DNA of 64,000 bases from the NCBI RefSeq assembly GCF_018596315.1, contig NZ_JAHEAG010000006.1, positions 62,001 to 126,000 of the forward strand, written 5' to 3'. This document shows, in pieces, positions 55,001-62,392 of the stretch. The notes below the pieces were generated by a model, which saw only the letters and a list, made by a program, of their open reading frames with translations, made no database searches and was not told the origin of the DNA. The first letter of the stretch is position 1; every line of letters begins with the position of its first letter. The position numbers and the translations under genes are program-made. This DNA is from Bradyrhizobium sp. SRL28. Its GTDB lineage: Bacteria > Pseudomonadota > Alphaproteobacteria > Rhizobiales > Xanthobacteraceae.

Positions 55001-55490
55001 GCGCCATCACGCCCGCCCGGCGGAGGGCGCGCCTGCAGCCAGCGGCGAAGGCGGTGAGGGCGCTCAGCGCGAGCAACGCCATCGCCGTGGCCGCCGCAAC
55101 AACGAGTTTCGTAAACCCCGCGAGGGTGTGCCGGCGGATGCCACGGCGACCCCGGTGGCGGCTGAGGGCGCACCGGCGGCTGAAGCGCGTCAGGAAACAC
55201 GTCAGGACCGTCCGCCCCGCGAGCGTTTTGAAGGCAAGGGCCGCGACAAGTTCGATCGCAACAAGGGTGACCGCAACAAGGGTGGTGGGGGTCGCGACAA
55301 GGGCGAGCGCGGCGGCCGTGATTTCGGCGGACGCGACAAGGGCGGTCGTGACAAGCGCGATAGCGGCCCCTCGCACCGTCAATGGGCGACCAGCGCCAGC
55401 CCGCGCGAGCGCGATCGTCCGGTCGATCCCAATTCGCCATTTGCAAAACTGGCGGCGCTGAAAGAACAGCTTGCCGGCCGGAAGGAATAG
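52023..55490 (+). CDS. SUV3-like RNA helicase with long disordered tail
   Basis: A 1155-residue helicase related to mitochondrial SUV3. Walker A GPTNTGKTHLAIERML near residue 24, Walker B variant DEIQ in FLAVDEIQIAADLERGHVF, motif III LLGAATMRP, motif VI QIAGRAGRATRNGTFG. The helicase core covers about residues 1-460; a further conserved region reaches ~830. From there the tail is low complexity: an A/E/P-rich stretch (~830-980), then a K/R/G-rich end with DRNKGDRNKGGGGRDKGE and GGRDFGGRDKGGRDKRDSG, RGG-like and likely RNA-binding. SUV3 works in RNA decay. An S4 protein gene follows after 12 bp. Confidence 0.92.
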   Translation: MAFSPSTFAADRAPGAGVTAVLGPTNTGKTHLAIERMLGHSSGVIGLPLRLLAREVYNKIADRAGAEAVALVTGEEKIKPKNPRYWVSTVEAMPRDLDVSFLAVDEIQIAADLERGHVFTERILHRRGRDETLLLGAATMRPIIERLLPGASIITRPRLSQLEFAGDRKITRQPRRTAIVAFSADEVYAIAELIRRQHGGAAVVLGSLSPRTRNAQVAMFQNGDVDYLVATDAVGMGLNLDVDHVAFASDRKYDGYQFRRLNPSEFAQIAGRAGRATRNGTFGTTGRCAPFEPELVNALQNHTFDSVKMLQWRNSKLDFSSLGALQVSLALPPGHEALTRAPIAEDQRVLDHAARDGEVRDMAHGAAAVERLWDACQIPDYRKIAPAAHAELVTTLYAFLMKKGRIPDAWFAAQVDQADRVTGDIDTLSGRIAQIRTWTFVANRPDWLSDPDHWQGIAREVENKLSDALHERLTERFVDRRTSVLMRRLRENSVLNTEIGKTGEVIVEGHAIGRLDGFTFAPDAAEAGSDAKALQAAAQQVLASEIDARATKLSTAPDDQFVLTSDGTIRWTGDAVAKLVAADDALHPRLRIIADDRLSGAPREAVQARLDLWLKTHIEKLLGPLFGLSKAEDITGIGRGIAFQLVEALGVLERAKISAEMKDLDQASRATLRKYGVRFGAYHIYFPGLLKPAARALASLLWAEKQDNVDMSALSGAQHLASSGRTSFPVDKALHRDAYRVLGYRQCGERAVRVDILERLADLIRPALAWRESSPGEKPTGAFDGRGFVVTQAMTSLTGSAGEDFASILRALGYRMDKRPPLPPKPAPSPEVVVETVAAETPPVEASAETTVETTAETPAEEVAAELPVASEPVSSASLLPNVTPVAEATEEVAPEVAPAEATPAETTPAQAAIADAPPEQEAEQAISAAEAAAEPATASEAPVEGAAAETAPAEAAVEAKPDAPPAEPQLVEVWRPGGRSEERRPHHDRNRQRHHARPAEGAPAASGEGGEGAQREQRHRRGRRNNEFRKPREGVPADATATPVAAEGAPAAEARQETRQDRPPRERFEGKGRDKFDRNKGDRNKGGGGRDKGERGGRDFGGRDKGGRDKRDSGPSHRQWATSASPRERDRPVDPNSPFAKLAALKEQLAGRKE

Positions 55491-55502
55491 CCGAGTAAAT
55501 AT

Positions 55503-55772
55503 TTGGAGCGGCAGCGTCTCGATAAGTGGCTGTGGCACGCGCGGGTGGTGAAGGCCCGCACCTCCGCTGCCGCGCTCGTCGAGGCCGGTCACGTCCGCAT
55601 CAACGGCGTGCGCGAGAAGGCGCCGGGACACGCGGTTAAGCTCGGCGACGTGCTGACGATCGCGCTCGATCGCAGCGTGCGCATTCTCAAAGTGGTGGGA
55701 TTTTCCGAGCGGCGGGGAGACGCTGCGGCCGCGCGCGTGCTCTACGATGATTTGCAGAATCACAAAGAGTGA
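55503..55772 (+). CDS. S4-domain RNA-binding protein (HslR-like)
   Basis: An 89-residue protein made of one S4 domain: RLDKWLWHARVVKARTSAAA, LVEAGHVRINGVREKAPGHA, then LGDVLTIALDRSVRILKVV. HslR rescues stalled large ribosomal subunits in E. coli. The start is TTG (55503), giving ERQRLDKWLW; no in-frame ATG is available. Only 12 bp separate it from the helicase, which suggests an RNA-metabolism operon. Confidence 0.9.
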   Translation: MERQRLDKWLWHARVVKARTSAAALVEAGHVRINGVREKAPGHAVKLGDVLTIALDRSVRILKVVGFSERRGDAAAARVLYDDLQNHKE

Positions 55773-55907
55773 TTAAGTGCACAGAGCAGGCGGCGAGGCC
55801 TGAAAACGGCGGTTTGAAGCGCGCTGCTTCCCTTGCGGCAGCGCACTGCATGCGCTACGCAAACCCCGGAAAACTGATCCGTCTCGGAGCCTTGTTCGGA
55901 GCCTTGG

Positions 55908-56246
55908 ATGACTTACGTCGTCACTGAAGCCTGCATCAAATGCAAATATACCGACTGCGTTGAGGTCTGCCCCGTCGACTGCTTTTACGAGGGCGAGAAC
56001 ATGCTGGTCATCCATCCGGACGAATGCATCGACTGTGGCGTTTGCGAACCCGAGTGTCCTGCTGACGCCATCAAGCCTGACACCGAGCCGGGGCTGGAGA
56101 AGTGGCTCGAGGTCAACACCGAGTACGCCAAGAGCTGGCCCAACATCACCCAGAAGAAGGACATGCCGCCCGACGCGAAAGAATTCGATGGTGTGGAAGG
56201 CAAGTTCGAGAAATATTTTTCCAAGGAACCCGGCTCCGGCGACTAG
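55908..56246 (+). CDS. fdxA: 7Fe ferredoxin
   Basis: A 112-residue [3Fe-4S][4Fe-4S] ferredoxin. Cys ligands: [17 protein letters not shown] and [16 protein letters not shown], the second cluster standard and the first with the Azotobacter-type spacing. The extended C-terminal tail ([20 protein letters not shown]) is typical of FdxA. Upstream is an S4 protein gene; downstream is carD. Confidence 0.96.
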   Translation: MTYVVTEACIKCKYTDCVEVCPVDCFYEGENMLVIHPDECIDCGVCEPECPADAIKPDTEPGLEKWLEVNTEYAKSWPNITQKKDMPPDAKEFDGVEGKFEKYFSKEPGSGD

Positions 56247-56381
56247 CCTGTGGATAACTTAAGGGCTCGTTGAGCCTGTTTTGGGCCCCAAACTGAACCG
56301 ATCCAGCGTTGCTGATTTAACCCTGTTAGCGGACTTATGGCGGAACCAGACCCGTAAAGGCTGGGAACCCGGCGTAAATCA

Positions 56382-56418
56382 TTGATTTTTGCGGAAAATG
56401 TGCTATATTGGGCACATT
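56382..56418 (+). promoter_or_regulatory. Candidate carD promoter with palindrome over the -10
   Basis: TTGATT at 56382-56387, 16 bp spacer, TATATT at 56404-56409. An inverted repeat AATGTGC (56397-56403)/GCACATT (56412-56418) brackets the -10 exactly, as an operator would. Lies ~100 bp before the GTG start. Confidence 0.5.
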
Positions 56419-56508
56419 ATAAGCCGATCCTGGCCATGCGTACCTTGTGGCCCCGGTGGGTTCCCGTAAAAACATCGAACAGGGGCGTGGCAGTTCCGCG
56501 CGCAGGCT

Positions 56509-57438
56509 GTGTCACAGAAAACGCGTAAAAAGAGTGCTTCCAAGACCACGAAAAAAGCCGCTCCGGCCAGCCGCAGCGCAACCAAAGGCCGTGCCAAGGC
56601 GACCGTAAAGGCTGCCAGGAAGGTTGCGGCCACAAAGTCCTCAAAGAACAAAAGAAGCGCAATGCCAGAAAAGACTGCCAAGACTGCCGCGAAAGCGACG
56701 GGTTCGAAGTCCCCTGTGTCGAAAGTTGCTACCAAGGCTCCCGTGAAGGCTGCGCCCCCGAAAGCCGCCGTTGCGCCGAAGGCTCCCGTCAAGCCGGCCG
56801 CCGCCGCGCCGCGCGTCGAGGAGCCGAAGAAGGTCGTGACCCAGCGTCAGGGCTTCAAGGCCAATGAATTCGTGGTCTATCCCGCCCACGGCGTCGGCCA
56901 GATCCTGGCCATCGAGGAGCAGGAGATCGCGGGCGCCAAGCTCGAGCTGTTCGTGATCAATTTCATGAAGGACAAGATGACGCTCCGCGTGCCGACCGCC
57001 AAGGTCGCCAATGTCGGCATGCGCAAGCTGTCCGAGCCGGCGCTGGTCAAGAAGGCGCTGGAGACCCTCAAGGGCCGTGCGCGCGTCAAGCGGACCATGT
57101 GGTCGCGCCGGGCGCAGGAATACGAAGCCAAGATCAATTCGGGCGACATCGTCGCGATCGCCGAAGTGGTCCGCGACCTCTACCGTTCGGAATCGCAGCC
57201 CGAGCAGTCCTACAGCGAACGCCAGCTTTATGAAGCAGCGCTCGATCGGCTGTCGCGCGAAATCGCCGTCGTCCAGCATTCGACGGAGACCGAAGCGGTC
57301 AAGGAAATCGAGAGCCAGCTCGCCAAGAGCCCGCGCCGCGGCGCCAAGGCCGAAGCGACCGAGGCTGACGGCGAGGCCGATGAGGCCGATGTCGAAGCCG
57401 ACGGCGACGACGCTGCCGTGGCGGACGAAGCCGCCTGA
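56509..57438 (+). CDS. carD: CarD family regulator with histone-H1-like N-terminal tail
   Basis: CarD/CdnL proteins bind the RNA polymerase beta subunit and stabilise open promoters. The CarD core is at about residues 115-280: FKANEFVVYPAHGVGQILAI, GAKLELFVINFMKDKMTLRV, ARVKRTMWSRRAQEYEAKIN and SGDIVAIAEVVRDLYRSES. Before it lie ~110 residues very rich in K, A, P, T and S (KKSASKTTKKAAPASRSATK), like eukaryotic histone H1 tails; the last ~35 residues are acidic. A GTG at 56509 gives the full tail; an internal ATG at 56662 would remove 51 residues. Both can be used; most plain CarD proteins have no such tail. Confidence 0.9.
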   Translation: MSQKTRKKSASKTTKKAAPASRSATKGRAKATVKAARKVAATKSSKNKRSAMPEKTAKTAAKATGSKSPVSKVATKAPVKAAPPKAAVAPKAPVKPAAAAPRVEEPKKVVTQRQGFKANEFVVYPAHGVGQILAIEEQEIAGAKLELFVINFMKDKMTLRVPTAKVANVGMRKLSEPALVKKALETLKGRARVKRTMWSRRAQEYEAKINSGDIVAIAEVVRDLYRSESQPEQSYSERQLYEAALDRLSREIAVVQHSTETEAVKEIESQLAKSPRRGAKAEATEADGEADEADVEADGDDAAVADEAA

Positions 57439-57466
57439 AAGGATCCCAATTCCAGGGATTGAAACG

Positions 57467-57498
57467 AAAAGCCCGGTCGAAAGACCGGGCTTTTTGTT
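57467..57498 (+). terminator. carD intrinsic terminator
   Basis: AAAAGCCCGGTC, loop GAAA, GACCGGGCTTTTT, then GTTTTT. Strong stem and T-run 29 bp after the stop. Confidence 0.93.
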
Positions 57499-57589
57499 TT
57501 TGGGTTGCGCTAGTTTCCTGTCCTCGCACCGCTCCCCTTCTCTCTGCGCCAGACGAAAGCTCATTGCGGCAACACGGCGTCCGCGCGGG

Positions 57590-57605
57590 TTAACCCCTTG
57601 TTAAC
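57590..57605 (+). promoter_or_regulatory. CtrA-like box
   Basis: TTAA (57590-57593), 7 bp, TTAAC (57601-57605), an exact match to the TTAA-N7-TTAAC binding motif of the alphaproteobacterial cell-cycle regulator CtrA. It lies 43 bp before the small ORF at 57649. Function is inferred from motif only. Confidence 0.45.
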
Positions 57606-57648
57606 CATAACCGCTCAGCATCTGACGGGGGCTCCAAGGAGCAGCGCC

Positions 57649-57768
57649 ATGTCGTTACCTGATGTACAACCCCGAGCAAATCTGCTCTCCGAGTTCGCCC
57701 TGGCTACGCTCAGCGCATTCGGTGTGGGCTTGCCGATTGCAGTCGTGATCATCTGGATCTGTTCCTGA
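57649..57768 (+). CDS. 39-residue single-pass membrane peptide
   Basis: ATG 57649 to TGA 57768, with AAGGAG 9 nt upstream. Begins MSLPDVQPRANLLSEFALAT, then a 20-residue hydrophobic span GVGLPIAVVIIWICS at the end. It has its own terminator-promoter setting: after the carD terminator and a CtrA-like box. Not recognised as a family. The good Shine-Dalgarno and the membrane pattern support it as a real gene. Confidence 0.6.
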   Translation: MSLPDVQPRANLLSEFALATLSAFGVGLPIAVVIIWICS

Positions 57769-57958
57769 TCTCGGTGTCGCTTGACGCAGTCCGACGGGCG
57801 AACAATTCGCCTGCACACGCAATGATAGATAGTTGCCGAATCACCTCAACCCGTCGTGCCGCCGTTCGCCCGGATTGTGGCCAAATTTTCGGCCATTTGT
57901 GACCAAATTTAAGAGTGACGCTTCCGTCCACATCTAATTGAACCGCAGGGGGTGTTCG

Positions 57959-58351
57959 ATGAAGACGCAAATTCTGCTGGTCTTTTTCGCCGCTTGTATC
58001 GCTGCTCTCATGCCGGCCGGCGTGGCAAATGCGAAGGCCATGGAATGCAGTGTCGCTCGGCCTTCGAGTGCGCACGGGTATTGGTCCTGGCGCCTGATCG
58101 ATGGACGAAAATGCTGGTACGCCGGCAAGACCATGGTCTCGAAATCGCAGTTGCAGTGGCCCGCGAAGGCGTCGGTGCAAGCGAAAGCCGATACAGCGCA
58201 AGTGAAAACCGATACCGCGCCAGTGCCAGTAACCGTCGTCCCGGTAACCGTCGTCAGGGAGCGCAGCGATCCACTCGACGCGCAAGCGCGGCTGCTTGAC
58301 TACGCCAACAGTTTCGAAGTGCGGTGGCGCGCGCGGGCGATCACGGACTAG
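57959..58351 (+). CDS. Small secreted protein, WSWR-CWY family, copy 1
   Basis: A 130-residue protein with a signal peptide (ILLVFFAACIAALMPAGVANA). The core shares YWSWRLIDGRKCWYAGKTMV with its neighbour at 58558. Two Cys (in MECSVARP and RKCWYAG) could form one disulfide. The middle is a variable low-complexity linker, and the end RLLDYANSFEVRWRAR is also shared. No function known. GCAGGGGG precedes the start, the same leader as in copy 2. Confidence 0.75.
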   Translation: MKTQILLVFFAACIAALMPAGVANAKAMECSVARPSSAHGYWSWRLIDGRKCWYAGKTMVSKSQLQWPAKASVQAKADTAQVKTDTAPVPVTVVPVTVVRERSDPLDAQARLLDYANSFEVRWRARAITD

Positions 58352-58557
58352 ACTCGGTCACGAAGCGCAGGAAAGTAAGTCGGCGAATGCGTGCGCCCGG
58401 CGGGCCGTGTTCGCGCTCTTCGGTGGGGCCACTGGAGATCATCCCAGATGGCGTTTTGAGGGCTTTGACGTGGAAGCCAGCCAGATTTTCGACCTCTTAT
58501 AACCAGAATAGAAGGCTAGTTACTCCCGCGCTCAACTAACCGCAGGGGGAGTGACCG

Positions 58558-58956
58558 ATGAAGATGCAAATTCGGCTTATCTTTTTCGCCGTTTGCATTG
58601 CTGCGCTCGTACCGATTGGCATGCTGACCGCGCAGGCCAAAGCGCAGATCAAGCAATGCGTTGCTTCGCCATCAAAGACACAAGGGCATTGGTCCTGGCG
58701 CCTGATCGACGGGCGAAAATGCTGGTACGCCGGCAAGACCGTGATCTCGAAATCATTGCTGAAGTGGCCCGCAGCGGCGCCCGCGCAAGCGAAAGCCAAG
58801 GTCGACGCGGTATCCGCGCAAGCCAAGGTCAAGGTCGAGGCGGCGCCCATCATCGTCGCCACAGAGAAACGTAGCGGCCCCATGGATGCCCAGGCGCGGA
58901 TGCTCGACGACGATAGTTTCGAGTCGCGATGGCGTGCGCGGGTGACTGCCGAGTAG
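58558..58956 (+). CDS. Small secreted protein, WSWR-CWY family, copy 2
   Basis: A 132-residue paralog of the gene before it. Signal peptide IRLIFFAVCIAALVPIGMLT; core HWSWRLIDGRKCWYAGKTVI; end RMLDDDSFESRWRARVTAE. Leader and first codons match copy 1 almost base for base (AACCGCAGGGGG before each), so this is a tandem duplication that kept the 5' signals. The variable linker has diverged most. Confidence 0.75.
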   Translation: MKMQIRLIFFAVCIAALVPIGMLTAQAKAQIKQCVASPSKTQGHWSWRLIDGRKCWYAGKTVISKSLLKWPAAAPAQAKAKVDAVSAQAKVKVEAAPIIVATEKRSGPMDAQARMLDDDSFESRWRARVTAE

Positions 58957-58969
58957 CAGCGGACGAAAC

Positions 58970-59032
58970 TGGATTGCTTCGTCGCTTGCGCTCCCTTGCG
59001 CAAACGCTTCGCGTTTGTCGCAGGCAATGACG
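58970..59032. repeat. Single arm of repeat family R5
   Basis: GGATTGCTTCGTCGCTTGCG then CAAACGCTTCGCGTTTGTCG and CAGGCAATGACG, matching one side of 43148-43257. It is followed at once by an R3 copy. Confidence 0.75.
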
Positions 59033-59035
59033 ATG

Positions 59036-59158
59036 TGTAGCCCGGGTGGAGCCACCGGGTCGCGCGAATGCGCGCCCGATGACAGGCTTCGCGAAATCCG
59101 GGGCCGTCGCAGAGCGGGTCGAGCGAGCCCGGATTGCGCTTCGCTCCATCCGGGCTAC
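59036..59158. repeat. Palindromic repeat, family R3 (third copy)
   Basis: Left arm changed to GTAGCCCGGGTGGAGCCACC, right arm intact (AGCCCGGATTGCGCTTCGCT then CCATCCGGGCTACG). The centre is longer than in the other two copies. Confidence 0.8.
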
Positions 59159-59180
59159 GTTCTTTCGGGGTGCCCGCGCC

Positions 59181-60635
59181 TCAATCCACCACGATCTTCA
59201 CGCGGTCCCTTGGCTTGACCTGCGCGTGCTGGTCGAGGCCGTTGAGGATGCGGAAGCGTTCGGTGGGGCGGTCGACGCCGGTCATGCGGTGGGCGAGCGA
59301 TTCCACGGTGTCGCCGGGCTGCGCGGTGATGACCTTGATGCGCAGGGGGCGGGCGGCCTGGATTTCTTCCAGCGTCAGCCGTCGGAACGAGTTGACGGTC
59401 TCGCGCGCATTGCGCTCGCTCTCAGTGTTGCGCTGCTTGGCGGCGAAGATGAAGCGGTAGACGTCGCTGCCGTAACGCAGCGCATAGACCTTGAATTGCC
59501 ACTGATCGCCATTCGCGGACGTCGAAGCCACCGGGAAGCCGTTGATCATCATGTCTTCGGTGGAACCCTTGTCGACGCCTTCCATCCAGCCGGAATTGAG
59601 GTAATCGGCAAGCGACTGTTCGGCCGGCACACGCACCACGTCAAAGCGCATCGCCTGCGTGCCGCCCTCGCGCACGCCGATCACGGCCTGCGCGGTGTTA
59701 TCCAGCGTAAACGTATCGGGCGCGGCGAAGGTGAAGCCGAGTTTCGGATGCAGGAAGCGCCGGCCGCGCACAAAACCTTCGCTGGGGTCCTCGCCATAGA
59801 CGATGTTGTCGATCGCGGCGAGATAGGTCTCGCGGTCGCGCTCGGCGCTCTGCGGCGAGGTGTATTGCCGGGCGCTCGCCTGCGCGTTCTGCACGCGTTC
59901 GGGCGTCGCCGGATGCGAGGACAGGAAATCCTGCGCGCGGGGATCGAGCGAGGTCTTGCCGGCCTTCATCGCCGCATTGCGCTCCATCGCGGCGAGGAAG
60001 CGCGCGGCGCCATAGGGATCGAAACGGGCTCGGGCCGCAATGCCGACGCCGATGCCGTCGGCTTCGAATTCCTGTGCGCGCGAGAAGCTCGCCATCGTCA
60101 GTTTCGTTTTCGCCAGCGCCAGCGCCGTCAGATCGGGGTCGTTGCTCATGTCGGTGACGACACGGGTCACCACCGCCGCCTGCCGCGCCTGGTCTTCCCG
60201 GATCGAGGCGTGTTTTGCGATGACATGCGCCATCTCGTGGCTCAGCACCGAAGACAATTCGGAGGTGTCGCTGGCGAGCGCCACCAGGCCGCGCGTCACA
60301 TAGAGTTGGCCGGTCGGCAGTGCGAAGGCGTTGACCGCGCCGGAATTGAGGATGGTCACCCGATAGGCCTGCTCGGGACGGTCGGAGGCCGCGACCAGCC
60401 GGTCGACGGTCTTGCCGATCAGGGTCGCGAGTTTCGGATCGTCATAGGCGCCGCCATAAGAGGCGAGAATGCGCTCATGTTCGCGCTCGCTTGCAGGCGT
60501 CTGCGCGACGGTGCGGCTCGGCTTCGGCGCCGCCACCGTCGGCGCGGGGGTCTCGAGTTTTCCCAGATTTCCACAGGCAGAGAGCGTAAGCGCGGCGCAC
60601 AGCAGCGCCGGCGCAGCCAAGAGGCGGCAGCCCAT
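59181..60635 (-). CDS. M48 metalloprotease lipoprotein with LysM-like end
   Basis: A 484-residue zinc protease. The start at 60635 gives MGCRLLAAPALLCAALTLSACG with lipobox LSAC, so it is a lipoprotein; 43 codons upstream in frame are ignored. HEMAHVIAKH is the HExxH zinc site, with the third ligand Glu in SRAQEFEADGIGVGIA. The family (YfgC/BepA-like) trims or folds outer-membrane proteins. The C-terminal ~55 residues (RIKVITAQPGDTVESLAHRM to the end) look like a LysM-type domain that would bind peptidoglycan. Confidence 0.9.
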   Translation of the reverse strand: MGCRLLAAPALLCAALTLSACGNLGKLETPAPTVAAPKPSRTVAQTPASEREHERILASYGGAYDDPKLATLIGKTVDRLVAASDRPEQAYRVTILNSGAVNAFALPTGQLYVTRGLVALASDTSELSSVLSHEMAHVIAKHASIREDQARQAAVVTRVVTDMSNDPDLTALALAKTKLTMASFSRAQEFEADGIGVGIAARARFDPYGAARFLAAMERNAAMKAGKTSLDPRAQDFLSSHPATPERVQNAQASARQYTSPQSAERDRETYLAAIDNIVYGEDPSEGFVRGRRFLHPKLGFTFAAPDTFTLDNTAQAVIGVREGGTQAMRFDVVRVPAEQSLADYLNSGWMEGVDKGSTEDMMINGFPVASTSANGDQWQFKVYALRYGSDVYRFIFAAKQRNTESERNARETVNSFRRLTLEEIQAARPLRIKVITAQPGDTVESLAHRMTGVDRPTERFRILNGLDQHAQVKPRDRVKIVVD

Positions 60636-60767
60636 GTTTCCTTCGCGCCGTCCTGCACGATGCGTCAAATCAGCCACTGGACCCACGATCCGACCGGGAT
60701 CGTCGATCTCATCCCTTTTTTGCGCGTAATCCAACCGAAAACCGGTGCCCAGCTTTCGAATCACGCG

Positions 60768-61556
60768 CTATTTCCCGCCCAGCACCTCAATTTGCCCCAC
60801 CCTGAGCAGCTCGATCCGTGGTCCTCCCCGCGACGAGACAACGCCGCGAACACGAATCCGTCGATTTTCGAGCGACTTAGGTCCAAGGTTGGCGCTCTCG
60901 AACGCCGGTATGATGCGCCTTGAAATAGTCGCAGCGAAGTCCCGTGTCCAGTTACGCCCGAAATTCAGGTAGGTGATTGCCCCTGCCTGCCGAACCGACA
61001 GGACTTTGCCCTCGACTACCGTAAAGTGCCCAATCGCGGACAGAATATCGCCCGAACTTTCCGCGTTTTTTATGGCCGTGGTTTCGGCCCAAATGCCCAA
61101 TTTGGCATCGCGCGCCGCGGCCTCGGCGGCGGCCAGTGCTGCAGCGCAATTTTTTTCGGATATATCGACGGCTGCCACCGCCTCGCCGCGGCGCAGCAGT
61201 TCGCTTTGCACCGAGTGTTCCGAGCCGGTCACGAACACAAAGGCGCCCTGGCGGCCATAGCGGTCCGGCGAATCGTCGTCGCCATGCAGCGTCACGTCGC
61301 GGCCGGCGGCAATGGCGGACAAGGCGGCTCTCCCGCTGGGTCTGTCGGTTCCACCATGCTCGATGCCGGCGAGGCGGATCTCGCGGCCGTCTTCGAGGCG
61401 TAGGTTGCGCGCATCGACCACGGTGGTGACACGCCCTTCGCCCTGCCGCTCAAGCGCGCAATCGGCGGCGTTGGCCCACCCCATGGAAGCCAGCACCAAG
61501 AGTGATGCGGCGCAGGCCGGGAGCGAAGCGCTGTCACGCGATGCCGGAGGGATCAT
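60768..61556 (-). CDS. Staphylococcal-nuclease-fold protein
   Basis: A 262-residue protein. A signal-like start (MIPPASRDSASLPACAASLL) leads to an SNase (TNase) domain: GRVTTVVDARNLRLEDGREI, RLAGIEHGG, DSPDRYGRQGAFVFV and the later SVQSELLRRGEAVAAVD. The two Arg positions expected in the active site can be placed (IRLAG and DRYGR), but the acidic residue in the RLxGIDAPE motif is replaced by a HGG stretch, so nuclease activity is doubtful. Two codon blocks in the C-terminal part (ITYLNFGRNWTRDFAATISR) look like a second OB-like domain. Divergent from the VOC gene. Confidence 0.82.
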   Translation of the reverse strand: MIPPASRDSASLPACAASLLVLASMGWANAADCALERQGEGRVTTVVDARNLRLEDGREIRLAGIEHGGTDRPSGRAALSAIAAGRDVTLHGDDDSPDRYGRQGAFVFVTGSEHSVQSELLRRGEAVAAVDISEKNCAAALAAAEAAARDAKLGIWAETTAIKNAESSGDILSAIGHFTVVEGKVLSVRQAGAITYLNFGRNWTRDFAATISRRIIPAFESANLGPKSLENRRIRVRGVVSSRGGPRIELLRVGQIEVLGGK

Positions 61557-61639
61557 ACCGCTGCTCTCTGTTCCGCCTGTTCCTGTATGCTCAACATCAG
61601 CCGGCATTGCTACCAGAGATTGCCACGAAGGAGGAGACA

Positions 61640-62053
61640 ATGGAAGTCAACGGCATTGCACATATTTTTCTCACCGCCTCGAATTACGACCGCTCCCGCG
61701 ATTTTTATTCGAGGCTGCTGCCGTTTCTTGGGCTGAAGCCGGTCATCGATACCGAGACGACCTATTACTGCGTCGGCGGCCGCACCGCGGTCGGCATCAG
61801 CGCGCCGTCAGCCGAGCATGAAGGCGCGGCATTCGAGCAACAGCGTGTCGGGTTGCATCACCTCTGCTTCCGTGCCCGCGAGCGCGCCGACGTCGACGAA
61901 CTGCATGGCTTCCTGACGACACTCGGAGCGAAGATCATCCGTGCGCCGCGCGAGGATCAATGGGCGCCGGGATATTATTCGATTCTGTTCGAAGATCCCG
62001 ATGGCATCCGGCTGGAGCTCAATCATGTGCCGGGGAAGGGGTTGTTGGGATAG
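61640..62053 (+). CDS. VOC (glyoxalase/dioxygenase fold) protein
   Basis: A 137-residue protein. VNGIAHIFLTASNYDRSRDF, RVGLHHLCFRARERADVDEL and SILFEDPDGIRLELNHVPGK are standard VOC landmarks, with metal ligands likely in the first and last (His, His, Glu). Substrate unknown. GGAGGAG precedes the ATG at 61640. Confidence 0.9.
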   Translation: MEVNGIAHIFLTASNYDRSRDFYSRLLPFLGLKPVIDTETTYYCVGGRTAVGISAPSAEHEGAAFEQQRVGLHHLCFRARERADVDELHGFLTTLGAKIIRAPREDQWAPGYYSILFEDPDGIRLELNHVPGKGLLG

Positions 62054-62392
62054 TGCGGCTCGTAGCTGCGTAGGATGGGTGGAGCGAAGCGATACCCATC
62101 ATGCCTCTGCACAGGGATTGATGGGTATCGCTGCGCTCCACCCATCCTACGCACTGGTTGTGCAACGCTGCTTGCTGCAAATCGCGCGCGCATCAAAATC
62201 CAGTTGTTGGCATCATGTCATGCGCTGCTTGGTAGTGAGCATCCGTAGCCGAGCACCGCTTCGCAAGAAATAGAGAGCTAATCGCAGTCGAATTGCCGCA
62301 TCAAGGCGTGCCATCCCAGGGACATTGGGATAAGTTTCCTTCGCCGTGACCTGCCATTCAGCCTGCTGTCAACCACACATCCGGTGGAGCCA
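62054..62392. other. VOC to cyclase intergenic region
   Basis: 339 bp. It holds one R4 repeat (62069-62152) and the likely promoter of the cyclase gene. No gene seen. Confidence 0.5.
62069..62152. repeat. Palindromic repeat, family R4 (second copy)
   Basis: Arms CGTAGGATGGGTGGAGCGAA...GATACCCATC and GATGGGTATCGCTGCGCTCC...CCATCCTACG. Nearly identical to 44557-44642 apart from the centre. Confidence 0.85.

Noticed and set aside
59046..60923. 625-codon open frame on the plus strand
   Set aside because: Antisense to the M48 protease gene, whose HExxH and lipobox are clear; starts inside an R3 repeat.
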